Assembly: GCF_020882245.1 (NCBI RefSeq)
Contig: NC_083599.1
Span: 53,098,748 to 53,162,747 of the forward strand
Source: Rhopalosiphum padi
Taxonomy: Eukaryota; Arthropoda; Insecta; Hemiptera; Aphididae
DNA: 64,000 nt
Direction of reading: 5' to 3'
Both the position numbers and the translations under genes were made by a program. The notes under the pieces are model-generated. The model was given only the letters and a program-made list of their open reading frames with translations. It was not told where the DNA came from and made no database searches. Below are positions 37,651-50,500 of this stretch, piece after piece (position 1 is the stretch's first letter; the number at the start of each line of letters is the position of its first letter).

Positions 37651-38160
37651 GGCGACGTCTGTTGCTGAATAATAATAATAATTATTATTATTTATTACCG
37701 GAGTTGTTGGTGTTTACGAGGCGGGCGGCACGAAAAACTTTTTTGGGGGTAGGTCGTATCGGGTCGGGGCGCCCGAAGGATGAACAGGAAAGTGCTGCTG
37801 TCTCACCGGACTCGACGATGTGAAGCGATCTCGGTGAGCAGTTGACCACGGGAATAGAAACGCGTCGTTGGGACTGTTTTGGAGTGTCGAGACAGACGGC
37901 GTTTCCGTTCGTTTATTTTTAACAGTTTAACACGCCTCCGCGGAACCGTTTACCAAGACCTGTGAATCGATTGATCGCACATTCGTGTCTGCGCGGCGAC
38001 TCGACGTTTACGTTATCAGCGCACCGCGTTATCGCGTCTCCCATAACCGGACACGTCGTGGAAGAACCGCGGTACGTGTCCGTGATACCACAGATAATGC
38101 GTCTTGTGCATTGGCCCGGTAGGGTTACACACCATTGACACGACAAGTAGTTACTGCGAA
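37651..38160 (-). promoter_or_regulatory. CpG-rich 5' region of AP2M1 with a possible tiny leader intron
   Basis: CpG-dense sequence upstream of the ATG. Fourteen bases before the ATG the minus strand reads ATTATTCAG, preceded by an AT-only tract that can fold on itself. With donors GTAATA (37698) or GTAAAC (37717) this would make a 34- or 53-base leader intron; the longer is more plausible. The transcription start cannot be read from the sequence. Confidence 0.5.
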
Positions 38161-38436
38161 TAATTACGTTATCACGAATGTCATTGGTGTCGACTGTCCA
38201 GTGATATTATGATTATTATGATCCAAAAAATTTTGGTCTAGAAAGTCTATTTTGCCGGCCCTTAAATTTCTTTCGTCCCATTGTCCTCGATGAATTTTTG
38301 TATTTTTTTAGAGTATAAATAATGCATGCTTATTTTGGAACTTTATAGAACGTGTTGCCTTCAAATTAGTAATTACTAAACACAATAAATCATATTTTGT
38401 GCAATAAAAACAGAATATTACATAAAATTTAAAAAA
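38161..38436. other. Intergenic, nothing recognised
   Basis: Transition from the CpG-rich AP2M1 upstream region to AT-rich sequence; no feature seen. Confidence 0.4.
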
Positions 38437-39129
38437 AGTGGGCAAGTGGTTGGATTTTTGAACCTTAAGTATAAATCACAAACATATTATAAATTTTCAA
38501 CTTCAAAATTCCTTGCAAATTTTCGCGATTTTGATATATTTCATAAACATTTGAACTTTAAATGCTTATAAACAAACATTATGACTAACGATTTTTGATT
38601 TTTTTTTACTACGATAAGTGCAACTTATAATAAACCTTGTATTAAATTTTAAAGATTTTTTGGAAAGCCAAAATTTTTTTATCGGCATTTCAAGAAAAAA
38701 AACTGTAAAAAGTCAAAAATTTCAATTGTCTATAAGTAGCTTAAAAAAAGTCAAAATATTTTGAAAATGTAATAATAAATAGATAACGCTAATATAAACA
38801 TTTGGTGAAAATTTCAAGTATTTACAATGATTCGTTTTTGAGTTACAGCAAAATCAAAATATAATAATAATAATAATAGTCGAAAAGTGGTTATGCGTAA
38901 AAATTCCCGGTTTTCCGTTATTTTATCAGGGTTTTTCCCGACGCTTTTGAAAACTACTACTTTTAAACCCCCAAAATACTAACTAAATGAATTTTCCTTT
39001 TCAAAGAGGGGCTGAAGTCGAAAATCGAAGGTTTATTACTACTCCAAAACCTGATGACAGACACAAAAATAAAAAAAAACACACATCATTGTAAAATCAA
39101 TACATTCATTACTCCGTTTAGAATCTAAA
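38437..39129 (-). repeat. Internally deleted copy of the dispersed ~0.95-kb repeat
   Basis: Read on the minus strand it starts GATTCTAAACGGAGTAATGA at about 39128 and follows 22233-23205 closely until GGTTCAAA. It then jumps to AATCCAACCACTTGCCCACT, so roughly 270 bases including the inverted GATTCTGAACGGAG word are missing. The microsatellite ATAATAATAATAATA sits inside. Confidence 0.75.
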
Positions 39130-40324
39130 AGTAGGTACCTACTTACAAAGTTTTTGTTTTATAATTAACAAATAACTTTTTTTTTAATAATGTTGATAAT
39201 GTCTAACATTAATATTATTCAAAATATTTTTTATTATAGCCATAGCCCATAATCAAGTCAAAGATGTACTTTTTATTATTATTAATTGTGTCTTATGTGA
39301 ACACCCGCAACCCACAAGAGAAACTCCTAATATCCTCAGAAAGTCAGGACCCACAATGTTGATTTTTTTGAATTGTTTAAAAAAAAAAAAAAAATATTAG
39401 ATAGCCATTCCTGAAGAGATAATTTGTTAACATATTGAACCATAATCATATCTGTATTTTTAATGATATTGTAATTAATGGTTGTTTTTTTCAAAAGGAT
39501 TATTGGAAATGTGACATTGTGCAATCCCTAAACAACCGCAATTAGGTACAAATGCCTATTTGTTTTTACTCAGCGTACAATAATTAACCCTTCAGAGCCA
39601 TAAAAAAATAACAATTATCAGGATTTATGAACATAATTAGTTTGATAATAATTTATGTTTTTATAGTAATTAAAGGACTTTACATTATATACTCACAAAT
39701 ATTACTAATATCTTTTAATTTATTAAAGTAAAATTATTAATGTAGCTTATGTTATTAAAACTATTAATTCATAATATTAATCTTAATAATGTGTTAATGA
39801 AAATAAGATTTTTTAGAATTTTAACTTTTTATAACAGTATAGTATATTTACACAAATAATAAAAACATTCTACCACCATTTTGTATATATATTAATAAAT
39901 ATAGTATTCTGTTAGTGATAGCATAGGAAGAATGCAATTATTAGATCATTTTGTAAATATTTTAACCTACAACTAGTTTTTTTTGTTGTTGTTATGTTTG
40001 TTATATATGTTGAAGTTAAATGTTCAATTAAAATTAAAAATAAATAACTAGGGCACATGTGTTGTTAATATAAAAAAAAAAGAAAAATTGATTGCAGCAT
40101 TACACTAAAAAATATCAAAATAGCACTTGTGGATTAAAAAGATAACAGTTTTGTTAAAAATAAAATTATATTTTTACTTTATAAAACAGTATAGCTAAAT
40201 AAAATATTTTAAACTCTAATTCAAATTTATAAATTATAATATATACTTAATATGATTCATCATTCATGATTCAAAATCCTAAAAAATAGTTTGTTATCAA
40301 AACAAAAGTTTGCTATAATAATTC
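39130..40324. other. AT-rich spacer before the satellite array
   Basis: No genes. A poly-A run lies at about 39380. The satellite begins abruptly after this stretch, part way into the end of a long segment. Confidence 0.4.
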
Positions 40325-40444
40325 TTATGCAATAACTTAAACTTGCTGATTTTTAATATGAAAAAAATATTAATTTGTAATATTTGTATTAATTATTAGG
40401 TAAAACCATGCTTCATACTGTTTATGAAGTATCAGCTTCAATGA

Positions 40445-43400
40445 AATATATGAATGTTAATAATGATAAATAAGAATCATTTTTACAATCTAGTAGTAAA
40501 GGTTTTAACCCACTAACATGAGAATTGAGTGTTTTATAAGAAGTTTGATATATTATGAATTAGCAATAATTGTATAAATAATAATGAAAGAGCATGCTTC
40601 ATAGTGTTTATGCAGTGTCAGCCTCAATGAAATATATGAATGTTAATAATGGTAAATTAGAATCATTTATACAATCTAGTAGTAAAGATTTTAAGACACT
40701 AACATGAGAATTGAGTGTTTTATAAGCAGCTAAAAATATGAATTTGTTATATTTGTATAAATTATTATGTAAAAGCATGCTTCATAATGTTTATGCAGTG
40801 TCATCTTAAATGAAATATATGAATGTTTATAATGGTAAATAAGAATTATTTGCTTAATATAATGATCAGGGTTTTTTGAAACTAATTTTATGTTATACTA
40901 CTATTAATTGACTATCGATTACATTCTATATTCATTTCACATACATTGCATAAAACCATTATTATTATCAGAATCTTCTAGTCCATTGTTTAATGTAAGA
41001 TGTTGATACTTTCCCAAGTTGTAGGAATGTGAATTTCCGTCTCGGCATGCATCAAGTGATCTGCTGTACTACCATCTGAAAAATTGTAGTCGGTTAAATA
41101 TGTATAATAGTTGTAGGATAAAATGTCACTAATACATTCCATAATTAAAACGAAAATCTTTATATTACAACTAGTACCGGAATACACTGAGCAATTCAGA
41201 AATGGAAATAGTCAAACAAAAACTAACACACAAACTTCATTCTTATTACAACATTTGTGAAAGCAGTTTGCAGTTGAAACTTAAATACTAATACACATGT
41301 AAAACTGCAAATAGATATGAAATATAAATATATAACAGATGATAAGATATAATAGTTTTTGATAAGACAAAAAAGATCGTACATATCTACTATAATGTTT
41401 TGTTGGATTTGAATGTAAAATAAGTGTTTATAAAGAATACACTTGTACAATAACTTAAACTTGCTGTTTTTTTAATAGACTGTGACATAATCGTACCTCA
41501 AAAATAATACTGATTTGAACATAAAAATATCGAATCATTATTGAATAAAAGTACCGTAAAGCATATGATAAAACTAGACGATTTAAATTACAATACTTTG
41601 GATTATGGTTTAATGAAAACCTAATTATGAAAAAAACGCAGAAATAATAAAAAAAGATTTTTAAAACTGAGGCATATTTTAAGAATGAAAATTAAAAGCT
41701 CATTTTGATTACCAATACTATATTCATATTTTTCACAAATTTCAATTGATACACTACTATTAATTTACTATCAATTACATTTTATATTCATTACAAGTAC
41801 ATTGCATAAAATCATTATTATTATCAGAATCTTCAAGTCCATGTTCAATGTGGGATGTTGAAACTTTCCCAAATTCCGAAAATGTTAATAAATGTCTCAG
41901 CATGCCTTGTGTGATCTACTATTATACTGCCATCTAAAAAAAAAAAAGTCATTTAAATATGTATAATGGTTGGAGAAATTATAATAATGATGATTGATGA
42001 GCAAAAAAAGATAAGATAATAAAAATCTACCAGTGTTGTGTTGAATTTTAATGAAAAAAAAATATATAAAAAAAAATATACTTGTACAATAACTTAAACT
42101 TGCTGATTTTTAATATGAAAAAAATATAAATTTGTAATATTTGTATTAATTTTTATGTAAAACCATGCTTCCTACTGTTTATGAAGTATCAGCTTCAATG
42201 AAATATATGAATATTAATAATGAATAAATAAGAATCATTTTTACAATCTAGTATTAAAGGTTTTAAGACACTAACATGAGAATTGAGTGTTTTATAAGCA
42301 GCAAAAAATATGAATTTGTAATATTTGTATAAATAATAATGAAAGAGCATGCTTCATAGTGTATATGCAGTGTCAGCCTCAATGAAATATATGAATGTTA
42401 ATAATGGTAAATAAGAAGCATTTTTACAATCTAGTAGTAAAGGTTTTAAGACACTAACATGAGAATTGAATGTTTTATAAGCAGCTAAAAATATGAATTT
42501 GTAATATTTGTATAAATTATTATGTAAAAGCATGCTTCATAGTGTTTATGCAGTGTCAGCCTCAATGAAATATATGAATGTTAATAATGGTAAATAAGAA
42601 GCATTTTTACAATCTAGTAGTAAAGGTTTTAAGACACTAACATGAGAATTGAATGTTTTATAAGCAGCTAAAAATATGAATTTGTAATATTTGTATAAAT
42701 TATTATGTAAATGCATGCTTCATAGTGTTTATGCAGTGTCATCTTAAATGATATATATGAATGTTAATTATGGTAATTAAGTATCATTTTACAATCTAGT
42801 AGTAAAGGTTTTAAGACACTAACATGAGAATTGAATGTTTTATAAGCAGCTAAAAATATGAATTTGTAATATTTGTATAAATTATTAAGTAAATGCATGC
42901 TTCATAGTGTTTATGCAGTGTCATCTTAAATGATATATATGAATGTTAATTATGGTAATTAAGTATCATTTTTACAATCTAGTAGTAAAGGTTTTAAGAC
43001 ACTAACATGAGAATTGAGTGTTTTATAAGCAGCTAAAAATATGAATTTGTTATATTTGTATAAATTATTATGTAAAAGCATGCTTCATAGTGTTTATGCA
43101 GTGTCATCTTAAATGAAATATATGAATGTTTATAATGGTAAATAAGAATTATTTGCTTAATATAATGATCAGGGTTTTTTGAAACTAATTTTATGTTATA
43201 CTACTATTAATTGACTATCGATTACATTCTATATTCATTTCACATACATTGCATAAAACCATTATTATTATCAGAATCTTCTAGTCCATTGTTTAATGTA
43301 AGATGTTGATACTTTCCCAAGTTGTAGGAATGTGAATTTCCGTCTCGGCATGCATCAAGTGATCTGCTGTACTACCATCTGAAAAATTGTAGTTGGTTAA

Positions 43401-46400
43401 ATATGTATAATAGTTGTAGGATAAAATGTCACTAATACATTCCATAATTAAAACGAAAATCTTTATATTACAACTAGTACCGGAATACACTGAGCAATTC
43501 AGAAATGGAAATAGTCAAAGAAAAACTAACACACAAACTTCATTCTTATTACAACATTTGTGAAAGCAGTTTGCAGTTGAAACTTAAATACTAATACACA
43601 TGTAAAACTGCAAATAGATATGAAATATAAATATATAACAGATGATAAGATATAATAGTTTTGATAAGACAAAAAAGATCGTACATATCTACTATAATGT
43701 TTTGTTGGATTTGAATGTAAAATAAGTGTTTATAAAGAATACACTTGTACAATAACTTAAACTTGCTGTTTTTTTAATAGACTGTGACATAACCGTACCT
43801 CAAAAATAATACTGATTTGAACATAAAAATATCGAATCATTATTGAATAAAAGTACCGTAAAGCATATGATAAAACTAGACGATTTAAATTACAATACTT
43901 TGGATTATGGTTTAATGAAAACCTAATTATGAAAAAAACGCAGAAATAATAAAAAAAGATTTTTAAAACTGAGGCATATTTTAAGAATGAAAATTAAAAG
44001 CTCATTTTGATTACCAATACTATATTCATATTTTTAACAAATTTAAATTGATACACTACTATTAATTTACTATCAATTACATTTTATATTCATTACAACT
44101 AGATTGCATAAAATCATTATTATTATCAGAATCTTCAAGTCCATGTTCAATGTGGGATGTTGAAACTTTCCCAAATTCCGAAAATGTTAATAAATGTCTC
44201 AGCATGCCTTGAGTGATCTACTATAATACTGCCATCTAAAAAAAAAATAGTCATATAAATATGTATAATGGTTGGAGAAATTATAATAATGATGATTGAT
44301 GAGCAAAAAAAGATAATAAGAATCTACCAGAGTGTTGTGTTGAATATTAATGGAAAAAAAAATGTATAAAAAAAATATACTTGTACAATAACTTAAACTT
44401 GCTGATTTTTAATATGAAAAAAATATAAATTTGTAATATTTGTATTAATTATTATGTAAAACCATGCTTCATACTGTTTATGAAGTATCAGCTTCAATGC
44501 AATACATGAATGTTAATAATGGTAAATAAGAATCATTTTTACAATCTAGTAGTAAAGGTTTTAAGACACTAACATGAGAATTGAATGTTTTATAAGCAGC
44601 TAAAAATATGAATTTTTAATAGTTGTATAAATCATTATATAAAACTATGTTTTATAGTGTTTAAGATGTATCAGCTTCAATGCTATACATGAATGTTAAT
44701 GATGGTAAATAAGAAACATTTTTACAATCTAGTAGTAAAGGTTTTAAGACACTAACATGAGAATTGAGTGTTTTATAAGATGCTAAAAATATGAATTTGT
44801 TATATTTGTATAAATTATTATGTAAAAGCATGCTTCATACTGTTTATGAAGTATCAGCTTCAATGCAATACATGAATGTTAATAATGGTAAATAAGAATC
44901 ATTTTTACAATCTAGTAGTAAAGGTTTTAAGACACTAACATGAGAATTGAATGTTTTATAAGCAGCTAAAAATATGAATTTGTTATATGTGTATAAATTA
45001 TTATGTAAAAGCATGCTTCATAGTGTTTATGCAGTGTCATCTTAAATGAAATATATGAATGTTTTTAATGGTAAATAAGTATTATTTGCTTAATATAATG
45101 ATCAGGGTTTTTTGAAACTAATTTTATGTTATACTACTATTAATTGACTATCGATTACATTCTATATTCATTTCACATACATTGCATAAAACCATTATTA
45201 TTATCAGAATCTTCTAGTCCATTGTTTAATGTAGGATGTTGATACTTTCCCAAGTTGTAGGAATGTGAATTTCCGTCTCAGCATGCATCAAGTGATCTGC
45301 TGTACTACCATCTGAAAAAATGTAGTCGGTTAAATATGTATAATAGTTGTAGGATAAAATGTCACTAATACATGCCATAATTAAAACGAAAATCTTTATA
45401 TTACAACTAGTACGGGAATACACTGAGCAATTCAGAAATGGAAATAGTCAAACAAAAACTAACACACAAACTTCATTCTTATTACATCATTTGTGAAAGC
45501 AGTTTGCAGATGAAACTTAAGTACTAATACGAATGTAAAACTGCAAATAGATATGAAATATAAATATATAACAGACGATAAGATATAATAATTTTGATAA
45601 GACAAAAAAGATCGTACATATCTACTAGAATGTTTTGTTGGATTTGAATGTAAAATAAGTGTTTATAAAGAATACACTTGTACAATAACTTAAACTTGCT
45701 GTTTTTTTAATAGAATATGACATAACTGTACCTCAAAAATAATACTGATTTGAACATAAATATATCGAATCATTATTGAATAAAAGTACCGTAAAGCATC
45801 TAATAAAACTAGACGATTTATTTACAATACTTTGGATTATGGTTTAATGAAAACCTAATTATGAAAAAAACGCAGAAATAATAAAAAAAGATTTTTAAAA
45901 CTGAGGCATATTTTAAGAATGAAAATTAAAAGCTCATTTTGATTACCAATACTATATTCATATTTTTAACAAATTTAAATTGATACACTACTATTAATTT
46001 ACTATCAATTACATTTTATATTCATTACAACTAGATTGCATAAAATCATTATTATTATCAGAATCTTCAAGTCCATGTTCAATGTGGGATGTTGAAACTT
46101 TCCCAAGTTCCGAAAATGTTAATAAATGTCTCAGCATGCCTTGAGTGATCTACTATAATACTGCCATCTAAAAAAAAAATAGTCATATAAATATGTATAA
46201 TGGTTGGAGAAATTATAATAATGATGATTGATGAGCAAAAAAAGATAATAAAAATCTACCAGTGTTGTGTTGAATTTTAATGAAAAAAAAATATATAAAA
46301 AAAATATACTTGTACAATAACTTAAACTTGCTGATTTTTAATATGAAAAAAATATAAATTTGTAATATTTGTATTAATTATTATGTAAAAGCATGCTTCC

Positions 46401-47497
46401 TACTGTTTATGAAGTATCAGCTTCAATGAAATATATGAATGTTGATAATGATAAATAAGAATCATTTTTACAATCTAGTAGTAAATGTTTTAAGACACTA
46501 ACTAGGGAATTGAGTGTTTTATAAGATGCTAAAAATATGAATTTGTTATAATTGTATAAATTATTATGTAACAGCATGCTTCATAGTGTTTATACAGTGT
46601 CATCTTAACTGAAATATATGAATGTTAATAATGGTAAATAAGAATCATTTTTACAATCTAGTAGTAAAGGTTTTAAGACACTAACATGAGAATTGAGTGT
46701 TTTATAAGATGCTAAAAATATGAATTTGTTTTAATTGTATAAATTATTATGTAACAGCATGGTTCATAGTGTTTATGCAGTGTCATCTTAATTGAAATAT
46801 ATGAATGTTAATAATGATAAATAAGAATCATTTTTACAATCTAGTAGTAAAGGTTTTAAGACACTAACATGAGAATTGAATGTTTTTTAAGCAGCTAAAA
46901 AAAATTAATTTGTAATATTGGTATAAATAATAATGAAAGAGCATGCTTCATAGTGTTTATGCAGTGTCAGCCTCAATGTAATATATGAATGTTAATGATG
47001 GTAAATAAGAAACATTTTTACAATCTAGTAGTAAAGGTTTTAAGACACTAACATGAGAATTGAATGTTTTATAAGCAGCTAAAAATATGAATTTTTAATA
47101 GTTGTATAAATCATTATATAAAACTATGTTTTATAGTGTTTAAGATGTATCAGCTTCAATGCAATACATGAATGTTAATGATGGTAAATAAGAAACATTT
47201 TTACAATCTAGTAGTAAAGGTTTTAAGACACTAACATGAGAATTGAGTGTTTTATAAGATGCTAAAAATATGAATTTGTTATATTTGTATAAATTATTTT
47301 TTAAAAGCATGCTTCATAGTGTTTATGCAGTGTCATCTTAAATGAAATATCTGAATGTTAATAATGGTAAATAAGAATCATTTTGACAATCTAGTAGTAA
47401 AGGTTTTAAGACACTAACATGAGAATTGAGTGTTTTATAAGATGCTAAAAATATGAATTTGTTATATTTGTATAAATTATTATGTAAAAGCATGCTT
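40445..47497. repeat. 7.08-kb super-unit, copy A
   Basis: Contains three long segments with full-monomer runs of 5, 3 and 8. It is matched almost base for base at an offset of 7084 by the following block. Shared private variants include TTTTAACCCACTAACATGAG (about 40505 and 47590), GTAGTTGG with AGTCAAAGAAAA in the second long segment, and TATTACATCATTT in the third. Confidence 0.9.
40830..42120. repeat. Satellite long segment, copy 1 of 10 (type copy)
   Basis: The segment enters from a monomer at GCTTAATATAATGATCAGGG and returns to monomers after CTTGCTGATTTTTAATATGA. Other copies lie at about 43133-44415, 45066-46345, 47914-49200, 50226-51500, 52159-53430, 54997-56280, 57843-59122, 60688-61969 and 62985-64000 (cut by the window edge). 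It contains two related halves: both start CTACTATTAATT(G/T)ACTATC, share TTATTATTATCAGAATCTTC and CCATCT, and end ACAATAACTTAAACTTGCTG. The second half is shorter. A 65-codon minus-strand open frame recurs in the first half (e.g. 40990-41187) and is open in eight of ten copies. It varies at several residues, and I do not regard it as a gene. Confidence 0.93.
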
Positions 47498-47529
47498 CAT
47501 AATGTTTATGCAGTGTCATCTTAAATGAA

Positions 47530-50500
47530 ATATATGAATGTTAATAATGATAAATAAGAATCATTTTTACAATCTAGTAGTAAAGGTTTTAACCCACTAA
47601 CATGAGAATTGAGTGTTTTATAAGAAGTTTGATATATTATGAATTAGCAATAATTGTATAAATAATAATGAAAGAGCATGCTTCATAGTGTTTATGCAGT
47701 GTCAGCCTCAATGAAATATATGAATGTTAATAATGGTAAATTAGAATCATTTATACAATCTAGTAGTAAAGATTTTAAGACACTAACATGAGAATTGAGT
47801 GTTTTATAAGCAGCTAAAAATATGAATTTGTTATATTTGTATAAATTATTATGTAAAAGCATGCTTCATAATGTTTATGCAGTGTCATCTTAAATGAAAT
47901 ATATGAATGTTTATAATGGTAAATAAGAATTATTTGCTTAATATAATGATCAGGGTTTTTTGAAACTAATTTTATGTTATACTACTATTAATTGACTATC
48001 GATTACATTCTATATTCATTTCACATACATTGCATAAAACCATTATTATTATCAGAATCTTCTAGTCCATTGTTTAATGTAAGATGTTGATACTTTCCCA
48101 AGTTGTAGGAATGTGAATTTCCGTCTCGGCATGCATCAAGTGATCTGCTGTACTACCATCTGAAAAATTGTAGTCGGTTAAATATGTATAATAGTTGTAG
48201 GATAAAATGTCACTAATACATTCCATAATTAAAACGAAAATCTTTATATTACAACTAGTACCGGAATACACTGAGCAATTCAGAAATGGAAATAGTCAAA
48301 CAAAAACTAACACACAAACTTCATTCTTATTACAACATTTGTGAAAGCAGTTTGCAGTTGAAACTTAAATACTAATACACATGTAAAACTGCAAATAGAT
48401 ATGAAATATAAATATATAACAGATGATAAGATATAATAGTTTTGATAAGACAAAAAAGATCGTACATATCTACTATAATGTTTTGTTGGATTTGAATGTA
48501 AAATAAGTGTTTATAAAGAATACACTTGTACAATAACTTAAACTTGCTGTTTTTTTAATAGACTGTGACATAATCGTACCTCAAAAATAATACTGATTTG
48601 AACATAAAAATATCGAATCATTATTGAATAAAAGTACCGTAAAGCATATGATAAAACTAGACGATTTAAATTACAATACTTTGGATTATGGTTTAATGAA
48701 AACCTAATTATGAAAAAAACGCAGAAATAATAAAAAAAGATTTTTAAAACTGAGGCATATTTTAAGAATGAAAATTAAAAGCTCATTTTGATTACCAATA
48801 CTATATTCATATTTTTCACAAATTTCAATTGATACACTACTATTAATTTACTATCAATTACATTTTATATTCATTACAAGTACATTGCATAAAATCATTA
48901 TTATTATCAGAATCTTCAAGTCCATGTTCAATGTGGGATGTTGAAACTTTCCCAAATTCCGAAAATGTTAATAAATGTCTCAGCATGCCTTGTGTGATCT
49001 ACTATTATACTGCCATCTAAAAAAAAAAAAAGTCATTTAAATATGTATAATGGTTGGAGAAATTATAATAATGATGATTGATGAGCAAAAAAAGATAAGA
49101 TAATAAAAATCTACCAGTGTTGTGTTGAATTTTAATGAAAAAAAAATATATAAAAAAAATATACTTGTACAATAACTTAAACTTGCTGATTTTTAATATG
49201 AAAAAAATATAAATTTGTAATATTTGTATTAATTTTTATGTAAAACCATGCTTCCTACTGTTTATGAAGTATCAGCTTCAATGAAATATATGAATATTAA
49301 TAATGAATAAATAAGAATCATTTTTACAATCTAGTATTAAAGGTTTTAAGACACTAACATGAGAATTGAGTGTTTTATAAGCAGCAAAAAATATGAATTT
49401 GTAATATTTGTATAAATAATAATGAAAGAGCATGCTTCATAGTGTATATGCAGTGTCAGCCTCAATGAAATATATGAATGTTAATAATGGTAAATAAGAA
49501 GCATTTTTACAATCTAGTAGTAAAGGTTTTAAGACACTAACATGAGAATTGAATGTTTTATAAGCAGCTAAAAATATGAATTTGTAATATTTGTATAAAT
49601 TATTATGTAAAAGCATGCTTCATAGTGTTTATGCAGTGTCAGCCTCAATGAAATATATGAATGTTAATAATGGTAAATAAGAAGCATTTTTACAATCTAG
49701 TAGTAAAGGTTTTAAGACACTAACATGAGAATTGAATGTTTTATAAGCAGCTAAAAATATGAATTTGTAATATTTGTATAAATTATTATGTAAATGCATG
49801 CTTCATAGTGTTTATGCAGTGTCATCTTAAATGATATATATGAATGTTAATTATGGTAATTAAGTATCATTTTTACAATCTAGTAGTAAAGGTTTTAAGA
49901 CACTAACATGAGAATTGAATGTTTTATAAGCAGCTAAAAATATGAATTTGTAATATTTGTATAAATTATTAAGTAAATGCATGCTTCATAGTGTTTATGC
50001 AGTGTCATCTTAAATGATATATATGAATGTTAATTATGGTAATTAAGTATCATTTTTACAATCTAGTAGTAAAGGTTTTAAGACACTAACATGAGAATTG
50101 AGTGTTTTATAAGCAGCTAAAAATATGAATTTGTTATATTTGTATAAATTATTATGTAAAAGCATGCTTCATAGTGTTTATGCAGTGTCATCTTAAATGA
50201 AATATATGAATGTTTATAATGGTAAATAAGAATTATTTGCTTAATATAATGATCAGGGTTTTTTGAAACTAATTTTTATGTTATACTACTATTAATTGAC
50301 TATCGATTACATTCTATATTCATTTCACATACATTGCATAAAACCATTATTATTATCAGAATCTTCTAGTCCATTGTTTAATGTAAGATGTTGATACTTT
50401 CCCAAGTTGTAGGAATGTGAATTTCCGTCTCGGCATGCATCAAGTGATCTGCTGTACTACCATCTGAAAAAATTGTAGTTGGTTAAATATGTATAATAGT

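Noticed and set aside
36449..37672. Plus-strand and alternative minus-strand frames across AP2M1
   Set aside because: Shadows of the conserved AP2M1 frame.
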